Positions 51,550 through 61,325 are shown, counted from the first letter of the stretch. The stretch is 64,000 nucleotides of DNA from Rhodopseudomonas palustris JSC-3b (GCA_000504425.1 KI632513.1:2018055-2082054), one strand, 5' to 3'. Numbers and translations are program-made. Notes: generated by a model from the sequence alone, not told the origin.

Positions 51550-51567
51550 ACTGACTGACCAGTCAGT
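51550..51567. promoter_or_regulatory. operator of the tetR-ABC export operon
   Basis: ACTGACTG (51550-51557) and CAGTCAGT (51560-51567) are exact inverted repeats with a 2-nt AC centre. It lies immediately upstream of the tetR gene, the expected position for autorepression. Confidence 0.7.
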
Positions 51568-51754
51568 CATTTTCAAGAAGGAACTTTTGGAAGATTTCGG
51601 GGCGGCGGGAAGCTGGTTCTCTGGTTCGGCGGCCAGCGCCTGTTGCAGCCGGCCCCAAGCCTTCCAGTCGCAGCGCGTCGGGCGCAGCGTCGCAGCGGAA
51701 CGGCCGTCGTCGCCCGGCATTGCACCCGGGTGTCAGCCGTTGAGGGAGGAACCG

Positions 51755-51934
51755 ATGCCGTCACCGGAATGGATTTGGGCGATCGGCATCATCGCGCTCG
51801 CGATCGCCATGGGCTACGGCGTGATGCGCGCGCGGAGGCGCACCGCCGCTGAACGCGCCACCACCGAGCACGTCACCCGCGAAGGCTACCGCGCCGAGGA
51901 TTTGCAGGAAAAGAAGCGGTCGCTGCCGGACTAA
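51755..51934 (+). CDS. small membrane protein, 59 residues
   Basis: A 59-residue protein beginning MPSPEWIWAIGIIALAIAMG, with one hydrophobic segment at about residues 6-24 followed by a charged tail (RARRRTAAERATTEHVTREG). A perfect GAGGGAGGA ribosome site lies upstream, which is why I accept this short gene. Similar small membrane proteins seem common in Bradyrhizobium-like genomes. No function is known. The gene is convergent with the mocA-fusion gene; hairpins lie between them. Confidence 0.7.
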   Translation: MPSPEWIWAIGIIALAIAMGYGVMRARRRTAAERATTEHVTREGYRAEDLQEKKRSLPD

Positions 51935-52011
51935 CCAATTGATGGTGCAGAGCCGGCCCCTTCCCCTGCCGAACGTCCTCGCGTTCACGAGCGACATTCC
52001 CCCCCCACCCC

Positions 52012-52054
52012 GGCGCTTCGCGCCGACCCTCCCCACCGCTCCGCGGGGGGAGGG
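52012..52054. terminator. two adjacent GC-rich hairpins between convergent genes
   Basis: GGCGC-TTC-GCGCC (52012-52024) and CCCTCCCC...GGGGGAGGG (52027-52054) are two adjacent hairpins. They lie between the stop of a small membrane protein gene (51934) and the stop of the mocA-fusion gene (52071) and probably end transcription from one or both sides. The second resembles the CCTCTCCCC-type intergenic repeats near 56144-56291. Confidence 0.5.
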
Positions 52055-52070
52055 AAAGAGGCTGCTGCGA

Positions 52071-53669
52071 TCACGCCCGCTGCATGTCGTCGAGCGCCTG
52101 CGGCGTGTCGATATCGAGAAACGCGCCCTCGCCTTCGACCGCGACTTCCGCCACCGCTTCGCTGTGCTTGCCGATCAGATGACGGGCACCGACATCACCA
52201 TCCAGCGTCAACAGTTCAGCAAAGAACCGCCGCGACCACAGCACCGGATTGCCACGCCGGCCGCCGCTGACCGGCACCACAATCAGCGCGCCGCGATCGG
52301 GCGCAAAGGCGCCGATCAGCCGGTCGATCAGGCTGGGGCCAACCAGCGGCATATCGCCAAGGCACACCACGGTGCCGGCGGCATCGCCCGGCACCGCGGT
52401 GATACCGGCCTTCAGCGACGACGCGATCCCTTGCGCGAACTGCGGATTATGCACCAGCGTCACCTTGAGGCCGGACAGCGCGGCCGCGACCTCAGCACTC
52501 TGATGGCCGGTGACCACGATCACCTCGCAGGCCTGCGAGGCTAGCGCCTGCTCGGCCACGATCCGCACCAATGGCCGGCCATTGACGGTGGCCAGCAATT
52601 TGTTCGGCCCGCCCATCCGCGTCGAACGGCCAGCGGCAAGCACGATCGCGGCAACGCGCTGGCTTTCTGCGGCGGCCGGCAGCCGCGGCTGCGGCCGGGT
52701 GACGATTTCCATCAACAGCCCCCCAACGCCCATGCCGGTGATCTCGGCGCGCGTCACCGGCAGCCCGGCCAATAGCCGCATCAACACCCAGTCAAAACCG
52801 TTTTCGACCGGCGAGCGCGCACAGCCCGGCGCACCGATGATCGGCACGCCGTGCACAGCGCCAATCAGCAGCAGATTGCCGGGATCGACCGGCATGCCGA
52901 AATGCGCGATCTCGCCGCCGACGGCATTGATCGCGGCCGGGATCACGTCGCGGCGATCGGCGATCGCGGACGCGCCGAACACGATCACCAGCTCCGCGCC
53001 GAGCGCGAGCAGTTCATCGATCGCCCCAGCGAGCGCGCTTTGCTGATGCGCGACGCGTCGCTCGGCGATGATACTGGCGCCGGCTGGTGCCAGCCGCTCG
53101 GCGGTGACGCGCAAGGTCTTGTCGATCACTTTGGTCGAGAGCCCCGGCAGCAGCGTCGAGACCACGCCGATCCGCCGGCGCACAAAGGGCGCGATGCGTA
53201 GCGCGCCGTGGCCCGCCGCGACCGCGGCGTCACAGAGCGGCGCGGCGACGCCGAATGGAATGAGTTTCACCGTGGCGATCATTTCGCCTTCGACCACCGG
53301 CTTGAACGCCGGCAGCGTCGCCAGCGTGATCGCCTCGTCGATGCCATTGACGCGGTCCACCACCTCGCGCGCCACCACCAGCACGCCGGCCTGCGCCGCA
53401 AACAGATTGGCGCGGCCGGTCATTGCAGCCTCGACCTGCACGCCCTCGCCCGCGACCGCCTGCGCGATCCGGCCCGCCGCCACGTCCTCGGACACGTCGC
53501 CGGCTTCGAGATGCACCACGGCGAGACGCTCGACACCGGCCGCCTGCAACGCCCCGACCTCGGCGGCGCCGATCACCGTGCCCTTCTTCAGCACCAGCGC
53601 GCCGCGGCGCAGTGTGTGCACGGCGATGCCGCCAAGCGCATCAGCGGGCGCCAGCTCCGCGAATTTCAT
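52071..53669 (-). CDS. molybdopterin-binding domain fused to MocA-type cytidylyltransferase
   Basis: A 532-residue fusion. Residues 1-330 resemble the molybdopterin-binding fold used in cofactor proteins (ELVIVFGASAIADRRDVIPA, GMPVDPGNLLLIGAVHGVP). From about residue 342 comes a nucleotidyltransferase domain (AAIVLAAGRSTRMGGPNKLLA, VCLGDMPLVGPSLIDRL, RRGNPVLWSRRFF) of MocA type, which attaches CMP to the molybdenum cofactor to make MCD, the form used by xanthine dehydrogenase and CO dehydrogenase family enzymes. It is the last gene of the cox/xdh-like cluster and overlaps the XdhC C-terminal gene by 4 nt. Confidence 0.87.
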   Translation of the reverse strand: MKFAELAPADALGGIAVHTLRRGALVLKKGTVIGAAEVGALQAAGVERLAVVHLEAGDVSEDVAAGRIAQAVAGEGVQVEAAMTGRANLFAAQAGVLVVAREVVDRVNGIDEAITLATLPAFKPVVEGEMIATVKLIPFGVAAPLCDAAVAAGHGALRIAPFVRRRIGVVSTLLPGLSTKVIDKTLRVTAERLAPAGASIIAERRVAHQQSALAGAIDELLALGAELVIVFGASAIADRRDVIPAAINAVGGEIAHFGMPVDPGNLLLIGAVHGVPIIGAPGCARSPVENGFDWVLMRLLAGLPVTRAEITGMGVGGLLMEIVTRPQPRLPAAAESQRVAAIVLAAGRSTRMGGPNKLLATVNGRPLVRIVAEQALASQACEVIVVTGHQSAEVAAALSGLKVTLVHNPQFAQGIASSLKAGITAVPGDAAGTVVCLGDMPLVGPSLIDRLIGAFAPDRGALIVVPVSGGRRGNPVLWSRRFFAELLTLDGDVGARHLIGKHSEAVAEVAVEGEGAFLDIDTPQALDDMQRA

Positions 53670-54358
53670 GATGGCAGCGGCTGCGGCAGCCGCAATTGCG
53701 CGGTGATCTCGGCCATGATCGACACCGCAATTTCCGCGGGCGACACCGCGCCGATCGCCAGCCCGATTGGCGCGTGAATTTTGGCAAGATCAGCGGCGCT
53801 GGCGCCCTGCGCGCTCAAGCGGTCGAGCCGCTTGGCATGGGTCTTCTTCGAGCCGAGCGCGCCGATATAGAAACAATTTTGCGCCAACGCATGCAGCAGC
53901 GCGCCATCATCGATCTTCGGATCATGGGTCAGCGCCACAAACGCGGTGTAGCGATCGACCTGCAACGGCGGCAGCGCGACATCGGGCCAGTCCGCAATCA
54001 GCGGCACACCCGGAAAGCGTTCGGCACTCGCGAATGCGGTGCGCGGATCGACAATGGTGACGTCATAGCCGAGCGTGCGCGCCAGCGGCGCCAGCACCTG
54101 GCTGATATGAACCGCGCCGATGATCACCATTTTCGCGGTCGGCGCATGCACATGGATGAACCATTTGCGTCCCTCGGCCTCGATGGTGGCGCTCTTGCCC
54201 ATGCGCAATAGCTTATGCACCTCGGCGGCCAGCGGATCGCCATCGATCTGATCGGCCGTGAGCAGCCGCTGCGCGCCGCTGGCAAGCTCGGTGATCACCA
54301 CCGCCGGGCGGCGCGCGGCGCGCTCAGCATTGAGCGCTTGCAGAATTTCCAGCTTCAC
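53666..54358 (-). CDS. XdhC family protein, C-terminal Rossmann domain only
   Basis: A 230-residue protein with the Rossmann segment MVIIGAVHISQVLAPLARTLG and DPRTAFASAERFPGVPL, matching the C-terminal half of XdhC/CoxF proteins that load sulfurated cofactor onto xanthine-dehydrogenase-type enzymes. The GTG start at 54358 overlaps the stop of the XdhC N-terminal gene by 4 nt. The usual single XdhC protein is thus split into two coupled genes here, a layout known for some CoxI/CoxF-like pairs. Confidence 0.82.
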   Translation of the reverse strand: MKLEILQALNAERAARRPAVVITELASGAQRLLTADQIDGDPLAAEVHKLLRMGKSATIEAEGRKWFIHVHAPTAKMVIIGAVHISQVLAPLARTLGYDVTIVDPRTAFASAERFPGVPLIADWPDVALPPLQVDRYTAFVALTHDPKIDDGALLHALAQNCFYIGALGSKKTHAKRLDRLSAQGASAADLAKIHAPIGLAIGAVSPAEIAVSIMAEITAQLRLPQPLPS

Positions 54359-54693
54359 GGCGCGCCGACCTTTTCCACGAATACGCGAATGGTGCCGCCG
54401 CAGGACAGACCGACCTGCCAAGCGGTCTCGTCCGCAACGCCAAATTCCAGCAGCTTTGGCGTGCCGCTGCTGATCACCTCCAGCGCCTCGGTCACCACCG
54501 CGCCTTCGACACAGCCGCCCGACACCGAGCCGAGAAAAACACCCTCGTCATTGATCACCAGACTGGAACCGGCCGGCCGCGGCGCCGAGCCCCAGGTTTC
54601 GACCACGGTGGCGAGCGCGACGCCGCGCCCTGATTGGTGCCATTGCTGCGCGGCCTGCAGAATGTCGTCGTCGCGATCAAGGGTGCTTGGCAT
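54355..54693 (-). CDS. XdhC family protein, N-terminal CoxI domain only
   Basis: A 112-residue protein: GVALATVVETWGSAPRPAGSS, then EGVFLGSVSGGCVEGAVVTEA and LSCGGTIRVFVE with the conserved GGC and CGG cysteine segments of the XdhC/CoxI N-terminal domain. This domain helps insert the sulfurated molybdenum cofactor. The stop overlaps the next gene by 4 nt, so the two halves are coupled. Start ATG 54693, GGGACG-type site upstream. Confidence 0.82.
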   Translation of the reverse strand: MPSTLDRDDDILQAAQQWHQSGRGVALATVVETWGSAPRPAGSSLVINDEGVFLGSVSGGCVEGAVVTEALEVISSGTPKLLEFGVADETAWQVGLSCGGTIRVFVEKVGAP

Positions 54694-54705
54694 GGGCGTC
54701 GTCCC

Positions 54706-55920
54706 TTAAGCCGCCGATCGGATCAGCGTGCGGTGATGCGGCGGCGGCGCGGACAGCGCCTCGACCAGCGCGTGCATCGAGGTGAGGTTATGCACCGGGC
54801 GAAATTCGTCAACGTGCGGCAGCATCATTTTGATGCCCTGCGCCTTGGCTTCAAAGCCGGCATAGCGTAGCAGCGGATTGAGCCAGATCAGCCGCCGGCA
54901 CGAGCGATGCAGCCGGTCGATCTCGAATGCCAGTTGGCCGTCGGCGTCGCGTTCCAGCCCGTCGGAAATCAGCAGCACGATCGCGCCCTGGCCGAGCACG
55001 CGCCGGCTCCACAGCTTGTTGAAGGCATGCAGCGAGGCCGAAATGCGCGTGCCGCCGGCCCAGTCCTCGACCGCGGCGGTGCAGCTTAGCAGCGCGTCGT
55101 CCGGATCGCGGGCACGCAGCGCGCGGGTGACATTGGTCAGCCTTGTGCCGAACAGAAAGGTCGAGACCCGTTTGCGATCATCGGTGATGGCGTGCAGGAA
55201 ATGCAGAAAGAGCCGCGTGTATTCGCTCATCGAGCCGGAGATATCGAGCAGCGCCACGATCGGCGACGGCTTGTCGAGCGGGCCGAGCTTGCGGATATCG
55301 ACGATCTCGCCGCCGGCGCGCAGCGAGGCGCGCAGCGTGCGGCGCAGATCGAGCCGCCGACCGTGCCGATCGGGCGCATGGCGGCGGGTGCGCAGCTCGG
55401 CCTGCGGCAGCCGCATGCTGGCGATCGCGCGCGTCACCTCGGCGATCTCGGCCGCGCTCATCTGCGCAAAATCCTTCTTCTGCAGCACTTCATGATCGGA
55501 CACCGACAGCCGCAGTTCCTGCTCCTGCTCAGCCTTGTCGATCGCTTGGCTGGCCTGCGCCAACGCCTCCTGCACGCGGCGCGACGCCGGCGGCGGTTTC
55601 TTCTTGGCGTGGTCGGGCAGCGGGATCGATTCCAGCATGTGCTGCCATTCCTCGGCGGCACGGAAGAACAGTTCAAACGCCTGCGCGAAAATCAGCGCAT
55701 GCTCGTGACGCTTGACGAAGATCGATTGCAGCGTCGCATAGACATCGGCGCGGCAGCCGACATCGATCAGTTGCAGCGCCTGCAGCGCGTCGATCACCGC
55801 GCCCGGCCCGACCGGCAACCCCGCCGCGCGCAACGCGCGCGCAAAGCCCACCACATTGTCGGCCATCATGCCGGTCGGCGGATTGAGGTGGTCGATCATT
55901 CCGGTCGGGTTACGCTGCAT
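54706..55920 (-). CDS. coxE: CoxE-like VWA domain protein
   Basis: A protein of up to 404 residues with a VWA domain: SPIVALLDISGSMSEYTRLFLHFLH (MIDAS D-x-S-x-S) and later LLISDGLERDADG. The N-terminal part GFARALRAAGLPVGPGAVIDALQAL is typical of CoxE, which with the MoxR-type ATPase CoxD helps mature the CO dehydrogenase active site. The start is uncertain: ATG 55920 lacks a ribosome site and in-frame ATGs occur 8 and 18 codons later. It is separated from coxD by 434 nt of repeats, an unusual break in an otherwise compact cluster. Confidence 0.85.
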   Translation of the reverse strand: MQRNPTGMIDHLNPPTGMMADNVVGFARALRAAGLPVGPGAVIDALQALQLIDVGCRADVYATLQSIFVKRHEHALIFAQAFELFFRAAEEWQHMLESIPLPDHAKKKPPPASRRVQEALAQASQAIDKAEQEQELRLSVSDHEVLQKKDFAQMSAAEIAEVTRAIASMRLPQAELRTRRHAPDRHGRRLDLRRTLRASLRAGGEIVDIRKLGPLDKPSPIVALLDISGSMSEYTRLFLHFLHAITDDRKRVSTFLFGTRLTNVTRALRARDPDDALLSCTAAVEDWAGGTRISASLHAFNKLWSRRVLGQGAIVLLISDGLERDADGQLAFEIDRLHRSCRRLIWLNPLLRYAGFEAKAQGIKMMLPHVDEFRPVHNLTSMHALVEALSAPPPHHRTLIRSAA

Positions 55921-55974
55921 TTTGATGCTGTCTACACCTCACTCTGCGCTGCTCGCGCGATCTCACTGTTCAGT

Positions 55975-56078
55975 CGTCATTCCGGGCCGCACCGAAGGTG
56001 CGAACCCGGAACCTCGATCGGTCAATGCCACCACCCGATTCCGGGTTCGCGAGCTGTCGCTCGCGCCCCGGAATGACG
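55975..56078. repeat. palindromic repeat with CGTCATTCCGGG ends
   Basis: CGTCATTCCGGGCCGC...CCCGGAACC (55975-56012 region) and the reverse GATTCCGGGTTCGCGAGC...CCCCGGAATGACG (56037-56078) form a long imperfect inverted repeat with ends that pair exactly over 12 nt. Lies between coxD and coxE. Different from the GTCATTGCGAGC family. Confidence 0.7.
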
Positions 56079-56143
56079 AGCTTATCGATAGTGCGCAGAG
56101 TTAATCAGTGCGCACCGCCCTGCTGCCCGCACGGCCTTACTCA

Positions 56144-56291
56144 CCTCTCCCCGCTGCGCGGGGAGAGGTCGATCCGGCGAAGCGCAGCGAAGTCGGATCG
56201 GGTGAGGGGCATGGCACAGCCTCCGCCCGATACTCCGGATGCGCTGGTTCGCCCCCTCACCCCACCCCTCTCCCCGCAAGCGGGGAGAGGG
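56144..56291. repeat. two CCTCTCCCCGC hairpins in the coxD-coxE gap
   Basis: CCTCTCCCCGC-TGC-GCGGGGAGAGG (56144-56168) and CCCTCTCCCCGC-AA-GCGGGGAGAGGG (56266-56291) are perfect 11- and 12-bp stems. They are followed or preceded by GGGTGAGGGG / CCCTCACCCC, which are themselves complementary, so the pair may fold as one larger structure. Similar elements occur at 52027-52054. Confidence 0.7.
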
Positions 56292-56354
56292 AGCAGGCCG
56301 CCTGCTTGGTGAGCATCGTGGCTTCGTCAACGCCGCAGCCGAACGCCTACGCCG

Positions 56355-57268
<914 letters not shown>

Positions 57269-57272
<4 letters not shown>

Positions 57273-58117
57273 GACACCGGCTCCAGCGCCGCGGGCTGCG
57301 CAGCTACTTTGTCAGGCCGCGCCTGCGCCGCCTCGACCGCGCGCCGCGTCAGCACCGCGATCAGATGCGCGCGATAGGCCGCGCTGCCGTGCAGATCGCT
57401 GGTCAGACCATCCGCCGCCACATGCAGGCCGCCCAGCATTTTGGAATGAAAGCGCTTCTGCAATGCCGCCTCGGCCGCGCTCAGCCGGAACACGCCGTCA
57501 GCGCCAGCGCCGGTGACCGCAACGCGCACGTCGCCGGGTCGCTTGGCGACGAACACCCCGACCAGCGCATAGCGCGACGCCGGATTGCGGAACTTGCAAT
57601 AGGCCGCCTTCTTCGGCAGCGGCAGCATGATCTTGGTGATGATCTCGTCCGGATCGAGCGCGGTGGTGAACAGCCCCTGGAAGAACTGATCGGCTTTCAA
57701 CCGGCGCTTGCTGGTGACGATCGTGGCGCCGAGCGCCAGCACCGCGGCCGGATAGTCCGCAGCCGGATCGTTATTGGCGAGCGAGCCGCCGATCGTGCCC
57801 CTGTGGCGCACTGCGGGATCGCCGATCTCGGCCGCGAGTTCCGCAAGCGCCGGGATCGCTGCCTGCACCGTCGCCGACCCGGCGACCTCGGCATGCGTGG
57901 CGGCAGCGCCGATCATCAGAGCACGGCCCTGCATGGCGATCTCGCCGAGCCCTTCGATATGCGACAGATCGACCAGATGCGGCGGCGCAGCCAGACGCTG
58001 CTTCATCACCGGCAGCAACGTATGGCCGCCGGCGATCGGCCGCGCTTCCTCATGCTTGGCGAGCAGGTTGGCCGCCTGCCGCACGGTCGCCGGGCGATGA
58101 TATTTGAACGGGTACAT
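57269..58117 (-). CDS. coxM: CoxM-like FAD-binding subunit of a molybdenum hydroxylase
   Basis: A 282-residue FAD-binding protein of the CO dehydrogenase/xanthine dehydrogenase family. RPIAGGHTLLPVMKQRL (FAD contact), TIGGSLANNDPAADYPAAVLALG and the C-terminal CO_deh_flav_C region (FFQGLFTTALDPDEIITKI) are complete. It passes electrons from the iron-sulfur subunit to a quinone. ATG 58117 has AAGGAG upstream. Only 42 nt separate it from coxS. It is named coxM by cluster position; the substrate need not be CO. Confidence 0.85.
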
Positions 58118-58159
58118 GCAGCTCCTTTCGCTCGGCCGGATCGAGTTGTTGGCGCCTTG

Positions 58160-58645
58160 CTACGCAGCGCCGCCCGGCGCCATCGCCTTGGCGCCCGCGG
58201 CAATCGCCATCACGATATTCTGATAGCCGGTGCAACGGCACAGATTGCCTTCCAGCTCATCGCGGATGGTTTGCTCCGACAATTCGTGGCCCTTGCGCTG
58301 CACCAGATCGACCGCGGTCATGATCATGCCCGGCGTGCAGTAACCGCATTGCAGGCCGTGATGTTCGTAAAACGCCTGCTGCATCGGATGCAGCGCCGCG
58401 CCATCCGGCGCCAGCCCTTCGATGGTGACGACCTCGTGACCATCGGCCATCACCGCCAGCGTGGTGCAGGACTTCACTGCCTTGCCGTCGAGATGCACGA
58501 CGCAGGCGCCGCATTGCGATGTGTCGCAGCCGACATGGCTGCCGGTCAGCCGCAACTGCTCGCGCAGAAACTGCACCAGCAGCGTGCGCGGATCGACATT
58601 GGCGGTGACCGCCCGACCATTCACGGTGAGGGAAATTTTGGCCAT
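58160..58645 (-). CDS. coxS: CoxS-like [2Fe-2S] subunit of a molybdenum hydroxylase
   Basis: A 161-residue protein with both 2Fe-2S clusters intact: plant-type cysteines C40, C45, C48 and C60 ([16 protein letters not shown]), and the second set C100, C103, C136 and C138 ([17 protein letters not shown]). It moves electrons from the molybdenum site to the FAD subunit. In normal clusters the large Mo-binding subunit lies next to this gene, usually between S and M or just beside them; here coxM follows after 42 nt and no such gene is found. Confidence 0.9.
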   Translation of the reverse strand: MAKISLTVNGRAVTANVDPRTLLVQFLREQLRLTGSHVGCDTSQCGACVVHLDGKAVKSCTTLAVMADGHEVVTIEGLAPDGAALHPMQQAFYEHHGLQCGYCTPGMIMTAVDLVQRKGHELSEQTIRDELEGNLCRCTGYQNIVMAIAAGAKAMAPGGAA

Positions 58646-58813
58646 CGGTGCTCTCTAAGTCGGCGGCGCCATGGGCGACGCAAGGACGGCGATGGATGGA
58701 CTGCGCCGCGGCGACGGCGCAGCACGTGCGTGAAGGCCAACCAAGTGCAACACCGCGCCCTGGCGCGGTGCCGTGCGGCGGCCGGTGATCATGAGCAGCG
58801 GCCCTCCGTCTCT

Positions 58814-59269
58814 TCAGGTTTGCGGCTGCACCGCTTTGCTGAAATTGGCAAAGAACTCATCGGCGAGCTTTTTCGCCGAACCATTGATCAGGCGCTGGCC
58901 GAGCTGCGCCAGCTTGCCGCCGATATGGGCTTCGACATTGTAGGAGAGTAGCGTGCCGCCCTCGTGATCGGATAGTCCGACCGTGGCGCCGCCTTTGGCA
59001 AAGCCGGCAACGCCGCCCTCACCCTCCCCGGTGATCTTGTAGGCTTTGGGCGGGTCGAGATCGGATAGGATGACTTTGCCTTTGAAGCGCGCCGACACCG
59101 GGCCGACCTTGAGCTTGGCGACCGCGCGAAAGCCGCTGTCGTCCTCAGTCCGCTCCAGTTCCTCACAGCCGGGAATGCAGGCTTTCAGCACCTCGGGATC
59201 GTTGAGCTTGGTCCATACCAGCTCCGGCGACCCGATAAGCTGCACCTCGCCGCTCATCGTCATCGTCAT
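58814..59269 (-). CDS. coxG: CoxG-like SRPBCC protein
   Basis: A 151-residue protein of the CoxG/SRPBCC family: GEVQLIGSPELVWTKLNDPE, VLKACIPGCEELERTEDD, GEGGVAGFAKGGATV and the C-terminal SAKKLADEFFANFSK. CoxG is thought to anchor the dehydrogenase to the membrane or bind quinone. ATG 59269 has GGAGG 6 nt upstream. It is the first gene of the leftward cluster, 168 nt ahead of coxS. Divergent from the pcaD-like gene. Confidence 0.87.
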   Translation of the reverse strand: MTMTMSGEVQLIGSPELVWTKLNDPEVLKACIPGCEELERTEDDSGFRAVAKLKVGPVSARFKGKVILSDLDPPKAYKITGEGEGGVAGFAKGGATVGLSDHEGGTLLSYNVEAHIGGKLAQLGQRLINGSAKKLADEFFANFSKAVQPQT

Positions 59270-59539
59270 CGCAATCCTCCCTGGGATCGCCGCCTTTTTT
59301 TGGGCGACTGTTACCCAAGTAAAGCATGCCTTCCGGAAAAGAAAAAGCTTGGCAGAATCACGTCAATGCCGCATCGCGGCAAACAAGCACGACCATTGCC
59401 GGGATCGCCGAGCCTGACCGTCGCTGCTTTCATGCTGGCGCCCGTTGTCCGCAGCAGCGAGGCGACTATGCTCCCACCGGCTGCTTCGCGGGTGATCCGA
59501 CCGCTCCGTCAGCCAGCGCCTGCTACATGGAGAGCCGCA

Positions 59540-60319
59540 ATGCCCCTGATCGATGCCGACGGTTGCCTTCTCAACGTCTCGGTCGAAGGCCGCGACGGCG
59601 CCCCGACGCTGATGCTGTCGAACTCACTCGGCTGCCGGCTGGAGATGTGGCAGCCGCAGATGAAGGCACTGACGCAGCTATTCCGGGTGGTGCGTTACGA
59701 TCGCCGCGGCCACGGCCGGTCGCAGGTCACCGGGCCCTATACGTTTGAACGGTTCGGGCGCGATGCCCTCGCCATTCTTGACGATCTCAATATCGACAAG
59801 GTGCATTGGTGCGGGCTGTCGATGGGTGGCATGGTCGGGCAATGGCTGGCCGCCAATGCCCCGGAACGCATCGACCGGCTGATCCTCGCCAACACCACTT
59901 GTTACTATCCCGATCCGGCCCCGATGAAGAACCGCATCCCGCTGGTGCGTGACGGCGGCATCGCGGCGATCGCCGACACCGTGATCAACAACTGGCTGAC
60001 CGAAGATTTTCGCGAGCGCGAGCCGCAGGCCACCGCCAATCTCAAGGCGATGCTGCTCGCCACCCCGGTCGAGGGCTATATCGGCTGCTGCGAAGCGCTG
60101 AGCACGCTTGATCATCGCGAGCTGCTAGCCAAGATCGACAAGCGCACGCTGGTGATCGCCGGCCGGCACGACAATTCCACGCCGGTCGCGGCCGCCGAAT
60201 TCATGCGCAGCCGCATCCCCGGCGCGTCGATGACGCTGCTCGATGCCGCGCATATTTCCAACATCGAACAGCCGCACGCTTTCGTCGATGTGGTGATCGG
60301 CTTCCTGACGCAGCGCTAG
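59540..60319 (+). CDS. pcaD: 3-oxoadipate enol-lactonase-like alpha/beta hydrolase
   Basis: A 259-residue alpha/beta hydrolase. The nucleophile elbow is GLSMGG, the acid is in AGRHDNSTP, and the histidine is in AAHISNIEQP; LSNSLGCRLEMWQPQMKAL and RYDRRGHGRS are typical of PcaD. It would hydrolyse 3-oxoadipate enol-lactone in the beta-ketoadipate pathway for protocatechuate or catechol. GGAGAG lies before ATG 59540. No other pca gene is near, so the symbol is by similarity only; a related lactonase is possible. Confidence 0.8.
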   Translation: MPLIDADGCLLNVSVEGRDGAPTLMLSNSLGCRLEMWQPQMKALTQLFRVVRYDRRGHGRSQVTGPYTFERFGRDALAILDDLNIDKVHWCGLSMGGMVGQWLAANAPERIDRLILANTTCYYPDPAPMKNRIPLVRDGGIAAIADTVINNWLTEDFREREPQATANLKAMLLATPVEGYIGCCEALSTLDHRELLAKIDKRTLVIAGRHDNSTPVAAAEFMRSRIPGASMTLLDAAHISNIEQPHAFVDVVIGFLTQR

Positions 60320-60497
60320 ACTTGATGGTTGGACGCGTTGGCGTGTCGCGCGCGCGGCACGCGCCAACCTGTTGAGCGCATAATCGCCTCGGAATGCTAC
60401 AAAGCCGCGCGGTAATAAGCTGTTAACCGTGCGGTGCTCAGCTCGTGTCAGAAGGCGCCCGCCGCTCTGAGGCCGGCGTCAGCACAGGGAGGCTCTC

Positions 60498-60635
60498 ATG
60501 CCGACCGGACTTGCCATACACGACCTGCCCTCGCTGCTGTGGATCATCGCCGCGATCACCATTCCGGTGCTGCTGATGGGAACCACGCTCGCCCTGGCCC
60601 GGATCGAGGCACGCCATCCACGCTCGCGGCGCTGA
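60498..60635 (+). CDS. 45-residue membrane protein
   Basis: A short gene with an excellent GGGAGG site 6 nt before ATG 60498. The product has one hydrophobic segment (residues about 12-33, LLWIIAAITIPVLLMGTTLA) and a basic end (RIEARHPRSRR), the positive-inside pattern of a small single-pass membrane protein. No family is recognised. It stands alone between the pcaD-like gene and a leftward membrane protein gene. Confidence 0.6.
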   Translation: MPTGLAIHDLPSLLWIIAAITIPVLLMGTTLALARIEARHPRSRR

Positions 60636-60770
60636 CGCCTGCAAGCACCTGCGATACCGCTGTTGCGGATTCGACGTCGCCAAATTTGCATTGATACCAC
60701 CGACGGGTCGCAGACGGGCTGGAGCAAAATTGCGCTGCAGCCCTAACAAGCAGCGCTGCCGCGCGCGGTG

Positions 60771-61325
60771 TCAAGCCGCGTGCGGCTGCGGTTCGCCATG
60801 CAAGACGCTGGCAAAGCTGGTGTTGGTGCTCAGCGGCGCGTCTTGCACCACAACATCCTTGGCCACGACCAATGGCGGCTCCAGCGCCATCAGCGACACC
60901 GCACCCAGCATCAGCAGCAATTCGGTGGCATGCAGCCGCAGCGCCTCATGCTCACCGACCACCGACGCCATCACCATGCTGGCAAAGCTGATCAGGCAGC
61001 CGATCCCCAGCGCGAAGCCGAGTGCCTCGTCGCAGCCGCCGGTCTTGCGGATCGAGGCCCGCGCGGTCAGCACCACGAACACCGTGAAAAACGCCACCAC
61101 CGTCAGCTTCGCCAACGCCAGCAGCCACGCGGCACGAACGGTATAAACGCCCGTGAGATGCAGATGGTCGTTGAGGAACAGCGCCACCGACACGCTCTGG
61201 CGCTCATAAAAGCCATGCACCGGCGAGACGATGATGCGCATTGCCGGGATCGCCCAGGCCGGCACGAAATAGGCAGCCAGCAAAGCACCGTTGAAGGTGC
61301 TGATGCGCCAATGATTGGTGTCCAT
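60771..61325 (-). CDS. hypothetical membrane protein
   Basis: A 184-residue protein with AGGAGAG before the ATG at 61325. It has about four hydrophobic segments: residues 13-32, 62-85, 100-122 and 130-148 by eye. There is no known motif and I do not recognise the family. The C-terminus (VQDAPLSTNTSFASVLHGE) is hydrophilic. The open frame continues 17 codons up without a site. Confidence 0.65.
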   Translation of the reverse strand: MDTNHWRISTFNGALLAAYFVPAWAIPAMRIIVSPVHGFYERQSVSVALFLNDHLHLTGVYTVRAAWLLALAKLTVVAFFTVFVVLTARASIRKTGGCDEALGFALGIGCLISFASMVMASVVGEHEALRLHATELLLMLGAVSLMALEPPLVVAKDVVVQDAPLSTNTSFASVLHGEPQPHAA

